Counted from the stretch's first letter, positions 37,648 through 48,716 are shown. The stretch: DNA of 64,000 nt from Massospora cicadina (GCA_022478985.1 JAKSZP010009321.1:1-64000); one strand, 5' to 3'. Numbers and translations are program-made. The notes: generated by a model not told the origin, from the letters alone.

Positions 37648-38496
37648 CTACCAATGGGCTTCATCAAGGACACCAGATATGTGGGCCAGTAATATAGAAG
37701 GAATACTCAATGGGGGTTGCCAAATTATGCCCCTAATTAACGCCATCAGCGGAAGATACTGATGGGAAGCTCCATAGAAGAGGTAGTTGTGCAGAGAGCA
37801 GATTGTGTCCTGAAAATGGTGACTACAGGCTTCACGGAAGCTAAAGCTGAATGACCAGTGGAATCCAGGTGAGGCTGAAAGCTTCATAGACCAACTTTGA
37901 AGAACTTGGCCAGCAAAGCGAAAAGCATAAGTGGCAGTATCCTGATCCAGAAGGTTGTCAAGATTAGAGGTATTCAGCGCTAATGTCAAAGCATTGGTGA
38001 CTTGGGCCCAGAGTTCAGCATAGGGGAGCTCAAAGTGTATGCTGTTACCAATTGAGAGCTCAGAAACCAGTATAGCGGGTTTATAAAATTGACTGAGTTG
38101 GAAGAGGAGATTAGGGAGCAAGTCTGACCTGGCCAGGAACGAACAATACAGAGCAACCAGCATAATCTCTGGAGCATCTACAATGATGTTTAGAGCATCA
38201 GTGAAAGGAGCCAAATCCAGGAGGGTTTTGAAGTCTAACTCTGGAATTGATTGCAAGGGAAGAGTCAGCTGAGAGTTTTTTGAAATGATGGCCAGCCTGG
38301 TTTCAGAGGGATTAGTTACCATTTCCAGTAATTCAACAGAAGGACTAGCTGCTTGTGCAATACTAGGCATATGTGTCCTGGAAGGACCATAGAAGAGGTT
38401 TCATTGAGCATCCTGATTCATCTGCTGAAAAAGATGAAGGTCTGGATCAGACAAACTGCTGAGGAGCTGCTGGTAGTGAGATTCAGAATTTGACAT
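37648..38496 (-). pseudogene. Antisense ORF between integrase and 3' LTR of gypsy A
   Basis: Minus strand, ATG at 38,494-38,496 to stop at 37,648; 282 residues if one in-frame TGA (after MNQDAQ, probably an old CGA) is read through; 240 residues from the later ATG at 38,370. It starts MSNSESHYQQLLSS and is rich in Leu, Ser and Ala with amphipathic stretches (LLPNLLFQLSQF, SWSMKLSASPGFHW). There is no signal peptide, zinc finger or other motif I recognise. The sense strand between about 37,050 and 39,060 encodes nothing plausible. One stop in 283 codons contrasts with the heavily broken gag-pol, so the frame looks real. Antisense extra ORFs 3' of pol are known in some plant gypsy and copia lineages. 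Function unknown. Confidence 0.55.
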
Positions 38497-40957
38497 ATGA
38501 GCTGGATGAGAGGGGGATAATGGACATATAGAAGTTAACATTATACACTCTATAATCCATTAAGCTCCAATTTTGGGGAAATTAATCTCAAATTTAATGA
38601 GATAAGCTTTCCAAGGGAAGAATTAAGAATAACTTACAGCCAAGAGGTTATAAGTGAAATAATGAGGGTGAATAGAAATAAGTATTCTTAATTAAGCCAT
38701 GAAATGAACATTGACAGCAAGAGTCTTCCATCTATGATGAGGAGAAAATCAGGAATTCAAGGACACTGGACCAAGAATCTTGAATATGACAGCAGGTCAT
38801 ATACCCTGACGGGGAAAACCAGATCCTGGGATTAATATTGTCATGAGTAATCAATCATCCTGGCACAACAGAAGGTCATGGGGACCATGCTCCATGAAAG
38901 CAGTAGCAAGGAGGAAGAGGAAAAATGCTGTATGCCAAAGGTCATCTCAAGCAGCGTTGAGTATTGATGAGTGTACTCCACTTGAACCAGTGAAGTATTT
39001 GACCAGGTGTCTGAAGCAGTGTTCTCATGTCCTGGTCCTTTTTTCGCTGTAAATCTAGGAAAGAGGGGGATGTGTTGGGATTTTTGCCCATATTCCCAGC
39101 CTGCTAAATTACCTGGTGTCACTAGGGAAAAATTCTCTAAGGCAAAGTGAATCAGAATTGGTTGACCTGAGTTTTGGAGGAACTATGTTTGGGGGATTTT
39201 GGGATACTCACCTGGTCATATCTGTCAGGGATTGATCTGGATGGATACCTAAGATCTCATTGGATGGAGTGGCCAATGAAATAGGGGCATTTGATAGTGA
39301 TTAACTATCAGGTGTACCAATTAAGATTGGTCAGGTTTCATCACCAACTGATCAGGAATGAATGGTGAGTTTCTGAGGTGAGTGATGCCACCTGCAACTA
39401 GCAAGTCAATTGGTTGGTAAAGTGACCTGCCATAATGGGTAATAAGTCCCATTACCTAAGCAGGTTGCTAGCCAATTATGGTTGGTTCTCTTGGATCAAG
39501 AGGAAAATGTTAGGAACACATTTTCTGACTCTTTCCATTTGAGGTCTTGAGGATGTCCAACAATAGAATCCTAGCCAGAATGGGGAAGAACATTGCTGCT
39601 GAGATGAGGAAGGGTAATTCAATGGCAACAGCTGCCATTTCATCAAAGAGATGTCAACTGAGGGTTATACAGCTGAATCCCCTACTATATAATTTCCTAG
39701 GATTTACTATAGTAAAAAACCATCATATAGAAAAACATTATTATCTACAGTAATATTGTCAATTTAGTGTTTAATTAGACTATCAGCTTCTATTGTGACG
39801 TTCCATCTCAAAGATATTATTGCAGAAGGCAATAATTGGAAGACTCTCAGAGAGAAGAGTAAAGATCTGAGCGGGGATCTAGAGACAAAGGAACCACAAT
39901 CAGGGATAGCTGCCAACTGTGTGTTGGGCTGAAAGAGACTGTCACTGGGGTATCTTGATGAAGATTGGGTGGACATGAATATAGGGAACAAATCCCTACA
40001 AGTACAACATACAGAGTATTTAATTGGAAGTACTGGCCAAAGCGTTGGGCCTAATAATAGTTCAAACTCAACTACAGATAATAGTCTTCATACCATTATT
40101 GATTAATACATTCTATACAATGTGACAAAGTGAATGAGGAAATAGAACCTGTGTAGTAAAAAGGTTACTGTGTTGATGGCCAATAATCAACCATTAGAGT
40201 AAATTTTTATACCAGTCTCTGTCACCTTGGGACACTCTGGCTCCACACTAGCCAGGGCAAGACCTCCCCAAAAGGAGCCTGGCGCATCCACCCCTTTCCC
40301 TGAAGCACTGCCATCTGCTGGCCAACAACTTGCATTAAATAAATTTAATTTAAATAAAATGAATTAGCAAAGAGTGGCCTTTATTGGAAGAAGTGAACTC
40401 AAAGTTGGAATAGAATTCCAAAGTGAGGGCCCATTGGGGCTTGAACTCGCTTTGAAATACTTCCAAAAAAGGCTAGAAGAATTGTGGGTAATGAGGGGCA
40501 CAAAAGCCTTAGAATTGATGGCATCCAAGCAACTCAGCGGAGAAATGGAGAGGAACCTCAGAATGAACAACCAATCAAACAAAACTTTTATTTAAAATTT
40601 TATTTCATTATTGACCCAAATAGGAAAATCCTACTCAGAATAACAGAATTGCAACTATTGACACACATGAATCTCATAATTCCCAACCTTATGGGATTCA
40701 TGTGCAATTGCAATTGTTACACCTGAGTTCAATCCTGGTTGATGAACTTTGGGTAGGGGACAATTATGACTGTGTTGGTTTTATGCACCAATGCCCCAAA
40801 CCAAGATTGCAAATAGCAAAGGTGGTCCATGGAGTTCCTGGTCTATCATATGCCATGCATGGAGGTTTTCCAGGTTTTATCCTCCTTTCCTATTTTCTTC
40901 ACTTTCCTTCATCAGTGTGGTATTGTCCCCAGGTCAGCCCACCTTGAATAAAATTTA

Positions 40958-42540
40958 AAATATGGTACCAACTTTAAAAGGGTTTTATTGAGGAGGCATA
41001 ATTTCTCAAATATTTCATACTTTTCAGTGCCTTTATAAAGGAGGTTTTTTTTTAAAAAACTTTATCCCAGTTCTTTTTTCCCAAAAAATAGTGCATTTTT
41101 AAAAGTGGATCTTTTTCCAATTTTATTAAGAAACCCTATATTATATTCCTTTTTGAACTCTCACTATTTTTATATAAAAATAAAACTCTATCTATATATT
41201 TTATATATTATCTTATAAACAATTATACTAATAAATCATTTTAAAAATTTAGTTAATCTAGTTGCTCAATCTATGCTAGTTTACTTATTGTCATCTAAAT
41301 TAATTCATTTTAATAATTTAGTTAATTTTTTTGGTCAATCTATGCTAAATTTACTGTTTGCCATCTAAAATGATTCAGTTTATCAAATTTAGTTGATTTT
41401 ATTGGTTAAATTATGCAAAATGATACCCAACTATAAGGATTTAAGATTATCCCTATGATTTCATGCTTGCTGGATTTTGAATATACCCTCAGCCATAGGA
41501 CATACCAAAAGTTGCTTCAAAGCTATTGCTTCACCAATGCCAGAATAAAGTTTATCTGGCAATGAACATACCTACAATTGAAATCCATTGCTTTTGAGCC
41601 CATTTTGATATACTTGCTAAATTAATAGTCAGAAACTGGACTGATACTTACAAAAGTAAAAATGGGACCTAAGTTGGAGCATCCACTATTTAGAAAAATT
41701 TTAGCTTATAAATGGGTCCTGTAGTTTCAGAGTTATGACCAAACAAACAGAAAAATGATTGAAGTTTTACCTTATGGTAAAAAACTTAAGTGCATGATAT
41801 ATACCTTATGGCTGAAGGTTGTTAGAAACTTTCTTAACATTTTATCTACTGTTATGGTAGGATACTATCATTTTGTTTTGTCATCTAACTTTTAAAAGAA
41901 TAATACCTGAGATGGTTAGATTACTTAAGTAATGGTTAGATTAGCCTAACTAAAACTGTGTATGATAGCAGGCAAGTAGCAGGTAGATAGATTCATTTTT
42001 TTAATTTATATTAAATTAGGTAGCATTTTAGTTTTGGTGGTTTAGGAAATCATATTATAAATAAAACATTATAAATACATATTTATTTCAACACCTACTC
42101 TTAGACTATTCATCAATCTCAGATAAACTTGACACAAATATTCTATGAAATATATATAGAACTGTTCAGTTGACTTGATTAGTCTAATGTTTCAGGTATA
42201 TGGGTAGCATTTTTTACTTAGTTTTTAATTAGTTGATTTTATTAGTCAATTATATGGTAAACTTTCAGATATCTATCTATATTACCTCATATTATTTATG
42301 TGGTTGATTTAATTGGTCAACATATACTAAATTTACTGATCACCATCTACAATAATTTATTTTAGACCTAGTTGATTTTATTGGTCAACCTATACAAAAA
42401 CAATCCACACCCATAGTAATTTAGGCTCGTCAGTTATGATCTCATACTTGAACATGCCCCCCAGCCATAGGGCATATATCATGTCAAAAAAATATAAACA
42501 GATCAAATTAATAACCTCCTTTTTCAAAGTCGGTTAAAAA
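40958..42540. mobile_element. Composite inverted-repeat element, right part
   Basis: Resumes the foldback palindrome after the SINE (TAAAATATGGT.. to AAAGGAGG at about 41,045). It is followed by an arm matching 18,480-18,885 with 68-bp tandem units at 41,240-41,440, and an inverted match of 19,225-19,480 at 41,505-41,770. A further arm with tandem units is at 42,225-42,480, and the motif AACCTCCTTTTTCAAAGTCG ends the block at 42,515-42,534. 41,770-42,225 is AT-rich with no match noticed. Confidence 0.55.
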
Positions 42541-43007
42541 TGCAATTTGCGGTCAATTGGTTGTAGGCGCAGATATTTTTAGGACAAGACGGTCAAAAAG
42601 CGGTAACTTAAACCTAACTTAATAGAGACAAGGCTACAATTCCTGATTTACGCCGCTATTTTTCTAATTTGTTTAAAAGCATCAGTGTATGATGGATCCT
42701 GTAAAAAGTAAACATCTGTTTAAAGTTTGTTATGAAAATAATATTTTTGTATTTGTGGCATTCTCTTCGGGTTGTGACCCACCAGTACTAAATATGTTTT
42801 TCTTTTATTAAACCTTTTCAATTTAATTTTACATTGAAAAGGCTTTTGGCAACTATGCCTCATATTTCGCTCTTTGTCTAGAATCTTAATAACCTGGAAG
42901 TTAGATGGAGTATTTCAATTTTTTTCTTTTGTTTCCAGCCACTCTGTTTGTTGATAGAGCTTGTTTCGATATTTGCTCTAAAAGTCGACATCTTAATACT
43001 GGCTCAT
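42541..43007. other. Upstream region of the PDRG1-like gene
   Basis: Less CpG-depleted than its surroundings (for example GCGGTCAATT, CGCCGC), as expected of host sequence. May contain promoter and a first exon that I could not place; TTTGTTTCCAG at 42,929-42,939 is a possible splice acceptor. Confidence 0.35.
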
Positions 43008-43491
43008 ATGACTAGAATTTTTTTGCAAAAAATAACTTCTGCTAATTCTAAGACAGGGTTAGTTGAGATTGAAATTTTGAAAGATGAACTGGACTCGGAA
43101 CGAGAGGCAGTAACAAAGTTCTTTTGTTTTTTATTCACTATTTGAAGCTCAGTTCTCTAAAATCAAAGGAACGTGTTAACCAACAAACTCTTGAGTTTTT
43201 AGACTATAACGATGGTAATTTACTTACTCTAAACTTTTAGTAAACTTAACATTCTGATTAGATATCCCTTCGCTTTGGATGAATTTTGGTTCTATGTTTA
43301 TAAAATTGCCTAACCAAAAGATTCAAGCACTTCTCAAAGCAGGTATGTAAATTCAAGTCGAGAAGTGAATTTAATAGAATACTTTAGATTTAATTGAATC
43401 ACAAAAAGGCATTAAGAAGCTTGAAAAAGTTTTGGTCGAAAAGACTCAAGAGCTTAGAAAGAAGGAGGGGAAATCTATTGCACAGTGGTGA
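43008..43491 (+). CDS. PDRG1-like (prefoldin-fold) protein, four exons
   Basis: Exons 43,008-43,109, 43,148-43,214, 43,262-43,342 and 43,388-43,491 join in frame to 117 residues ending KSIAQW. Introns are 38, 47 and 45 nt with GT..AG ends: intron 3 GTATGT..TTTAG, intron 2 GTAATT..GATTAG, intron 1 GTAACA..TGAAG with a rare AAG acceptor. The core WMNFGSMFIKLPNQKIQALL followed by a long charged helix (IKKLEKVLVEKTQELRKKEG) and the preceding EREALSSLK match the PDRG1 family, small beta-type prefoldin-like proteins of the R2TP/prefoldin-like chaperone complex. Human PDRG1 is 133 residues, so this is slightly short. The N-terminus is uncertain: ATG 43,008 is the first in-frame start, but an upstream exon may exist. 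No stops interrupt the spliced frame; it may be a live host gene. Confidence 0.6.
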
Positions 43492-43609
43492 TTTAGAAAT
43501 TTAATTTTTTTCCTATCCGATGTATTAGAATTAGAATATTTAGGTAAAAAAGTCGGCTTAATTGAAGTTGTCTACTAGCCTTAATGTAAATAAATATTTT
43601 TAGGTGTGC

Positions 43610-43681
43610 TTATTGCACCGTTTTTGTCTTTTTGCCTTCTCCAGCCGTACCAGAGGTCGCCCTTTTAATCCGATATTGGTG
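43610..43681 (-). CDS. Possible last exon of a convergent gene
   Basis: On the minus strand, a basic, hydrophilic tail (HQYRIKRATSGTAGEGKKTK then TVQ and a stop at 43,610-43,612) follows a possible acceptor (GTTAAAG). Codon and base composition resemble the neighbouring PDRG1-like gene rather than the repeats. Upstream exons may lie at 43,690-43,860 but I could not join them with confidence. Product not recognised. Confidence 0.25.
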   Translation of the reverse strand, partial: HQYRIKRATSGTAGEGKKTKTVQ

Positions 43682-43691
43682 CTTTAACATT

Positions 43692-44405
43692 AATATTGTT
43701 CATGCCAGCATAGAAAATTGGATTGAATGTTAAAGAAAACTAAGCTACAAACACAAACTATACTTTTATAACTAACAAATAGCGTGGTGTTCGTTTGGTT
43801 TGGCTTTTTATACGAGCTTACAAATATAAAAATTCATCTATGCATTTAATGCTTAGTGCATACATCAACAAGCTTCATTGTTTAATAATTATGCTTTATT
43901 ATATTAGTTACACATTTATTTTTTACCTTTTTTGGAATTAAATTGCAAAAGCTGATTATATTTTGTTATAAAATGGTATTTTTGGTGTTTTTTTAAAGTT
44001 AAAGCTCAGTATTAAAACCAGCAGTAATTTTTCAACCAATTACAAAGCTCGTTTTAAAAATAAGTTAAAAAATTAATTTAGAACTAAGTCTAGTTTATAA
44101 TACTATCTCTTCTGTGTCAGAACATAATTTATTTTAAATTCAATTAGATTTGACGTGTGATGTATGATAATAGAGTTAGTTTGTTTCATTTATTTTTGGA
44201 TTAATAGAAGTTGTGAATGAAATTTGCTTATTACTGTCGCGAAGTATGTAGGGAACTCTCTGTACATATAGATCTACTCCGCATTTTATAAAAACCATTG
44301 AACACACCCCTTCGGCATTTCTCTTTGCTCTTAATTTCTACTAGAAAAAGCTTAAACTTAACCCTTTGCACTCAGTTAGTTTGTCTTTAAACATAATGGC
44401 TTAAA
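43692..44405. other. Unassigned stretch, possible host intergenic DNA
   Basis: Higher CpG content than the repeats and no repeat match in the window. No complete gene found on either strand. Confidence 0.3.
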
Positions 44406-44938
44406 CCTGCTGTTGCGATTGGTTTGACCAACCATCAGCTTATGCAATATTTATTTAGTGATTATTTTTAATTAATAAATAGATATAGGGTTCGATCTAT
44501 TATTATAATTGTTCAGCGCACGCCTCACGCCTTTATAGGGAGTTGCCAAAATTGTATTAAATTATCTTTGGTGCTGTGGCCTTGGCGCATTGTGTTATAA
44601 ATAATTATTATAGTGGATTGAATCCTTAAACCCTGCCGGCACAATTTCCGCTACTATTAAGTTTAATTCTACTATTCTCTTGTATACTTTGCGCCGGCAT
44701 AAAACATTTGGCAGGAGGATTCCTATTTTACATGGCCATTTGCCTGCATCTTAATTGCAGTTGGTTGATCATGACTATAATAGAAATACCCTGGGCTCTT
44801 TTGATTTGCTTTTTATTTTCATTCAGGCAATTACTCCTCTAGTCTACCACTTTTGAGTGCAGCTTAGTAAACATAAAATGTATCAATTTGAATGGTAGCA
44901 GAAGGGTATATCTCAGCGGGATTCCAATAGTAAGGGAT

Positions 44939-45232
44939 TTTATATTTATTCAAGGCAAGCCAACCCGGGGATGGATATTACCAAAAGAGAAAGAAATAAA
45001 GCATTGACATGAAACCTGAGCAGGGTTAACTCCGTCAAAGAAAAATTTCCAGCTCCAAATTGGGACTCTGATTTTTCTGGTTGTCATGGATAAGGTTTTC
45101 ATGTTTTTAGACCTACTAACTGCCAGTAGTTTCCTTTGGTTGGCACCCTGATTGATGTGCAAAGGGCAGAAATCAAACCCGCAACCTTCAGGTTTATAGC
45201 TGTACATCCTAACAACTTGCCTTCAACCTCCT
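44939..45232 (-). mobile_element. SINE-A copy 1, tRNA-derived (minus)
   Basis: Inserted in the left LTR of gypsy B, between duplicated AATAGTAAGG-AT blocks at 44,926-44,938 and 45,233-45,245. The right LTR at 55,599 shows the empty site. On the minus strand: tRNA-like head with A-box-like GTTGTTAGGA and B-box-like GGGTTTGATTTC, a body, then the tail GGTAATATCCATCCCCGGG ending TTGAATAAATATAAAA. The open frame 44,950-45,207 is only the SINE body. Confidence 0.8.
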
Positions 45233-45748
45233 AATAGTAAGGAATCTTTTTTTCCTATATTGCTTGAAAAACCCTTAGCAAAGAAGACACCATCAGTGAG
45301 TCAAAAAAAGCCTGTCAGTGCTAGATACTACATTGTGTTTCTATTGATTTATAAAATCCCTCTTGCCTAAAAAGTTTTCCTTTGCAGGTTTTCCAAAATC
45401 ACTGTCCTCTAACAGTACCTTTTAGTTTTAATTGTGAGTAACCTGTGCACCAAAATCTGATGCCCTAGTGCTGATTTCAGTATTGGGTGCTCACTACATA
45501 GGGTCACTTTGTTACCTGGGCACCACCTTTCAAGTATGAATCCAGAGAACTGTTTTGCCCTTGGCGCTAAGTATTTCTAAGAGCTAATGGACAAAGGCAA
45601 CATATTTTCAATCATTTTCAGTTGAGTAGTTTTGAGAGTAAAGAAAAAAGGTTTTTTATAGTAGAGCTTCCCCCTTCTAGTATACTAGAATCTCAAGAGT
45701 AGTTTAAGTGTCAAATATCTCCCAGGCTCAGCTACAAAAAATATCTAA

Positions 45749-46220
45749 ATGGTTGCTTCACATATATTACCTGGCTGCATTGGTGCAAATGAGGCTCAAC
45801 TGGGCATGTTTCATTATTATAAGTATCAAGATACTCTTTATAACAACTATCATATTTTCTGCAAGGTGACTATTAGCAAGATGGTCAAGAGACTTGCCAC
45901 CCAAGATTGGCTAGTTGGAGTGATAGCAAGGTATGTACTTCATTCTATCTGCCAAGTGCATCAGATTTTTGCCTGCCAGCATATTGATATTGGTAGATTG
46001 GTTATATTTATGGAAGCCATGCAACAGGATAATTCCCTCTTACTGGTACATTTGGATGATGCTTTCTGTGACCTCCATGTGGTCATTCTGTTTAATTGGC
46101 AGCATAAAAGATACTCATCAGAAGGTAGAAGGATTGGCTGCCCAGCTTAATGCTGATCTGCCTCATATTATTAATAAAATTATGAATAATCAAAGGGGTA
46201 ACTGTAAAGAGAATCTGTAA
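45749..46220 (+). other. Unrecognised open frames in the gypsy B leader
   Basis: A 133-codon frame (45,749-46,150) overlaps a second one (45,933-46,220) ending with LAAQLNADLPHIINKIMNNQ. The switch of plausible sequence from one frame to the other near 46,100 suggests a single decayed reading frame with one shift. It could be an upstream gag part or a captured fragment. No motif recognised. Confidence 0.25.
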
Positions 46221-46410
46221 CTCTCTCATTCCCAGTGAGGTGATGCAAGATGCACAGCCACACTGCTAGGGAACTAGTCATTAGCAAGAGGGTAAAAATG
46301 GCACCACTAAGGATTCCAGAGCAAAAGGAACCCAGGGCAAGAGTGTACAACACTGTATGTAGTAGTTAAAGCATATAAATAACAACACACTGTAGGACCC
46401 CAAGGAAAGT

Positions 46411-48024
46411 TGTTATGATTTTTGCTCATATTTCCAGGTGACTAGATTACCAGGGGTCACTAGGGGATAATTCCCTATAGTGAAGTGAATTAGATGTTGG
46501 TTGACCTTGATTTTGAGGTAACAATGTTCAGAGGATTTTAGGTTACTCACCTGGTCAGATCTGTCAGGGATCAATCTGGATAGATGCTTAAGATCTCATT
46601 GGGCAGAGTTGCTGATGAAATAGAGGCATCTGATAGTTGATTGATGATTAACTATCAGATGTACTGATTGGGATCAGTCAGGTTTCATCAACTGATTAGG
46701 AATTTAAGGATCAAGTTGCGAGGTGAGTGATGCCACCTGCAACTAGCAAGTCAATTGGTTGGTAAAGTGATCTGCTATAATAGGTAACAAGTCCTATTAC
46801 ATAAGCAGGTCACTTGCCAAATATGGTTGGTTTGTTGGGTTTGAGAGAAAAATGTTAGGGACATATTTTCTGACTCTTTTACATTTTTAATCTCAAGAAT
46901 ATTCAATGATAGTGTCCTAGCCAGGATAGGAAAGACTATCACTGATGAGACAAGGATAGGTAATTCAATGGCAACAGCTGCCATTTCATTGAGGAGGTGC
47001 CAATCAAGGGTTGGGCACCAAATTCCTACTATAAATTCCCCTAAGGATTCACTAATAAAGATATACATATACTTAGGAAGAGATAAAGATTGGCTTGATG
47101 CTCCATTTGGTGTCACCCATCCTGTGGTTGATACTGGTGATAAGAAATTAATCAGCCAGGTGGACTGAGATCTTTGTATGGCAGGAAGCCATGGAAGATA
47201 TAGGCTTATGTCTCTAGTCCTATGAACTGAGTAAGAAATCACTGGAATGTAAGAGGTTACCTGATTAAGGAGAAAATCAATTATAAAGAAGATTGGCAGC
47301 TAAATATTTTCAACATTAGCACTTCTTTATATCTTACATCTGACCATTCTATCATTAGAAATTTTATCAGTAATATTTACCAAAAAAACTATGCATCCCC
47401 AAGGAGATTCAAACCCATGTTCTCAGCAGTAAAAGCTAAATGGTTTACCATTTGGTTACAAAGCCTTAACATTATCAGTTATATCCCTTCATATACCTTA
47501 TGAGAAAAGAGAAGAACAGAAAAAATATGTATATACACAAATATATAAATAGCCAGATATACTTATACTTATATGAATATACTTATATCAGAATCTATTT
47601 TGAGTTCTATTCTTTCTCAAGGAATTTATTGCTGTGTGCTTTAATTGGGAGACTCTTTAAAATAAAGCATAATGATCTGAGAGTGGATCCAGAGAAGAGA
47701 AGATGAACTGAATTAGGGATTGTTGCCAGCTGTGTATCACCAAAGGGAAACCGTAAACAAGGATCTGAGCATGGATTGAGTTAGGTGGTACTAGGGAACA
47801 AATCCCTAATGAAGACATCTTTAGTATTTTGAGAGGAAGTACTGGTCAAGCGTTGGACCCAATACTAGTACTTTATTCAACTATGGATAGTAGTCTCCAT
47901 ACTATTATCAAACAAATATTTTACTATCAGACAACGTGGAGAATTGCATGATGACAAACCTGTGCAGTTAATTAATTTAGGGGTTATCATCTTAGAATAA
48001 TCAAGAACTCTATAAACTTTAACA
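46411..48024 (+). mobile_element. Gypsy A-family LTR inside gypsy B, with its own insertion
   Basis: Starts TGTTATGATTTTTGCTCATATTTCC and follows the gypsy A LTR block by block (AAGATCTCATTGGGCAG, GATTAACTATCAG, GCCACCTGCAACTAGC, AATTCAATGGCAACAGCTGCC), ending near TTTAACA at 48,024. It is about 470 bp too long because of an insertion at about 47,078-47,555. That insertion carries a minus-strand tRNA-like head at 47,398-47,470 (B-box-like GGGTTTGAATC), probably another SINE. TSD not clear. Confidence 0.65.
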
Positions 48025-48299
48025 GGGGTCCACAACCAAGCTGAGATCTGTGTGGGAAGCTTTGGTGCTTTGATATAGAGTGGACCATGGTGGTCCAGCA
48101 GTGCACCAGATCCAGTATATATTTTTATGAGAATAAAATGGCCAATGTTGTTAAAGACCTCCGTGAGAAGGTCTGCACATAGGTTTGCCCAAGGAACCAT
48201 ATTAAAAAATGCAAACTATTGGGAATTTTTATTAAGGAAGTCAACCAACGAGGAATATTGGTATCAAGGAAACATAATTAAACATTAAGGGGAATTGTC
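48025..48299. other. Unassigned part of the gypsy B leader
   Basis: No match in the window. The minus open frame 47,877-48,200 straddles the LTR edge and is not supported. Confidence 0.3.
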
Positions 48300-48716
48300 A
48301 ATTGGTAGAAGTAGTGCTAAGCCTAAGTGCACCAAATGAGCACGCTACCATTGGTTAGGATACTATAGCTTTAGATTGACTGAACTTGAGTTATTGGTTG
48401 TAAGCAAACCCAACCCAATTTGAAAATTTTAAAAATAAAATGGGTTTTGAAACCCCATTCACTGAGCAACTTAACAAAACCATTGTCATTAAGAATATAG
48501 CTAGTGCATTTTAATGCCCTTGCCATAATGCAGGGCTGAGCACCACACATAATTTACTAGACCAACCTGGGAATGTCTGGCCTGAACTCAGCGTTGGTCC
48601 TGGGTATGTTTGAGGTCAGAAAGGCCTTCTAACTTAACCTTTTTGGCCTCCTTATGACCAGCTTTATCCTTACAGTTGGTACCTTCAATCATGTCATTAA
48701 GCCATGACATTAACCC
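48300..48716 (-). repeat. Interspersed repeat G, minus-strand copy
   Basis: Inverse of 11,525-11,840; blocks GACCAACGCTGAG, CCCAGGTTGGTC and GGGTTTCAAAACCCAT are recognisable on the minus strand. Its right edge is next to ultra-short insertion 3. Confidence 0.5.

Larger units (their letters stand above)
30707..40211 (+). mobile_element. Gypsy A: Ty3/gypsy retrotransposon with 1,139-bp LTRs
   Basis: LTRs at 30,707-31,845 and 39,073-40,211 are the same length (1,139 bp) and begin TGTTGGGATTTTTG; the left ends ACA, the right ATA. TSD CCAGC/CCAGT at 30,702-30,706 and 40,212-40,216. A purine tract (AAAGAGGGGGATG) precedes the right LTR. Order gag, protease, RT, RNase H, integrase fits Ty3/gypsy. 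The LTR pair is very similar, so insertion is fairly recent relative to its host R element. Solo LTRs of the family are at 15,125 and 46,411. Confidence 0.9.
25653..40721 (-). mobile_element. R array: three LTRs with two short internal regions
   Basis: LTRs of 732-738 bp once insertions are removed: (a) 25,653-26,158 plus 28,799-29,029; (b) 29,390-30,122; (c) 30,480-30,706 plus 40,217-40,721. Internal regions of about 360 bp lie between a-b and b-c. Flanks CCCGA (25,648-25,652) and CCTGA (40,722-40,726) fit one 5-bp TSD with one transition. The likely orientation is minus, where AGAAAAGGGTAG precedes LTR start TGTAACA as a polypurine tract. No retroviral-type coding sequence: a non-autonomous (TRIM-like) family. 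Open frames such as 29,760-30,236 and 30,465-30,701 are not matched to proteins. Confidence 0.7.
25622..40957 (+). mobile_element. SINE-B, split by a 15-kb insertion
   Basis: Two pieces: 25,622-25,652 and 40,722-40,957. Joined, the first 50 bases end with CTGAGTTCAATCC, a good Pol III B box (GTTCAATCC). The body matches the copy at 1,120-1,328. The tail GGTATTGTCCCCAGGTCAG..CACC then TTGAATAAAA resembles LINE L2/L3 3' ends. AAAATAT-like flanks may be its TSD in the foldback palindrome. The LTR array of the next entry lies inside it. Confidence 0.6.

Noticed and set aside
47877..48200. 107-codon minus-strand frame with protein-like composition
   Set aside because: It straddles the end of a gypsy A-family LTR and unassigned leader sequence, so it is a chance frame.
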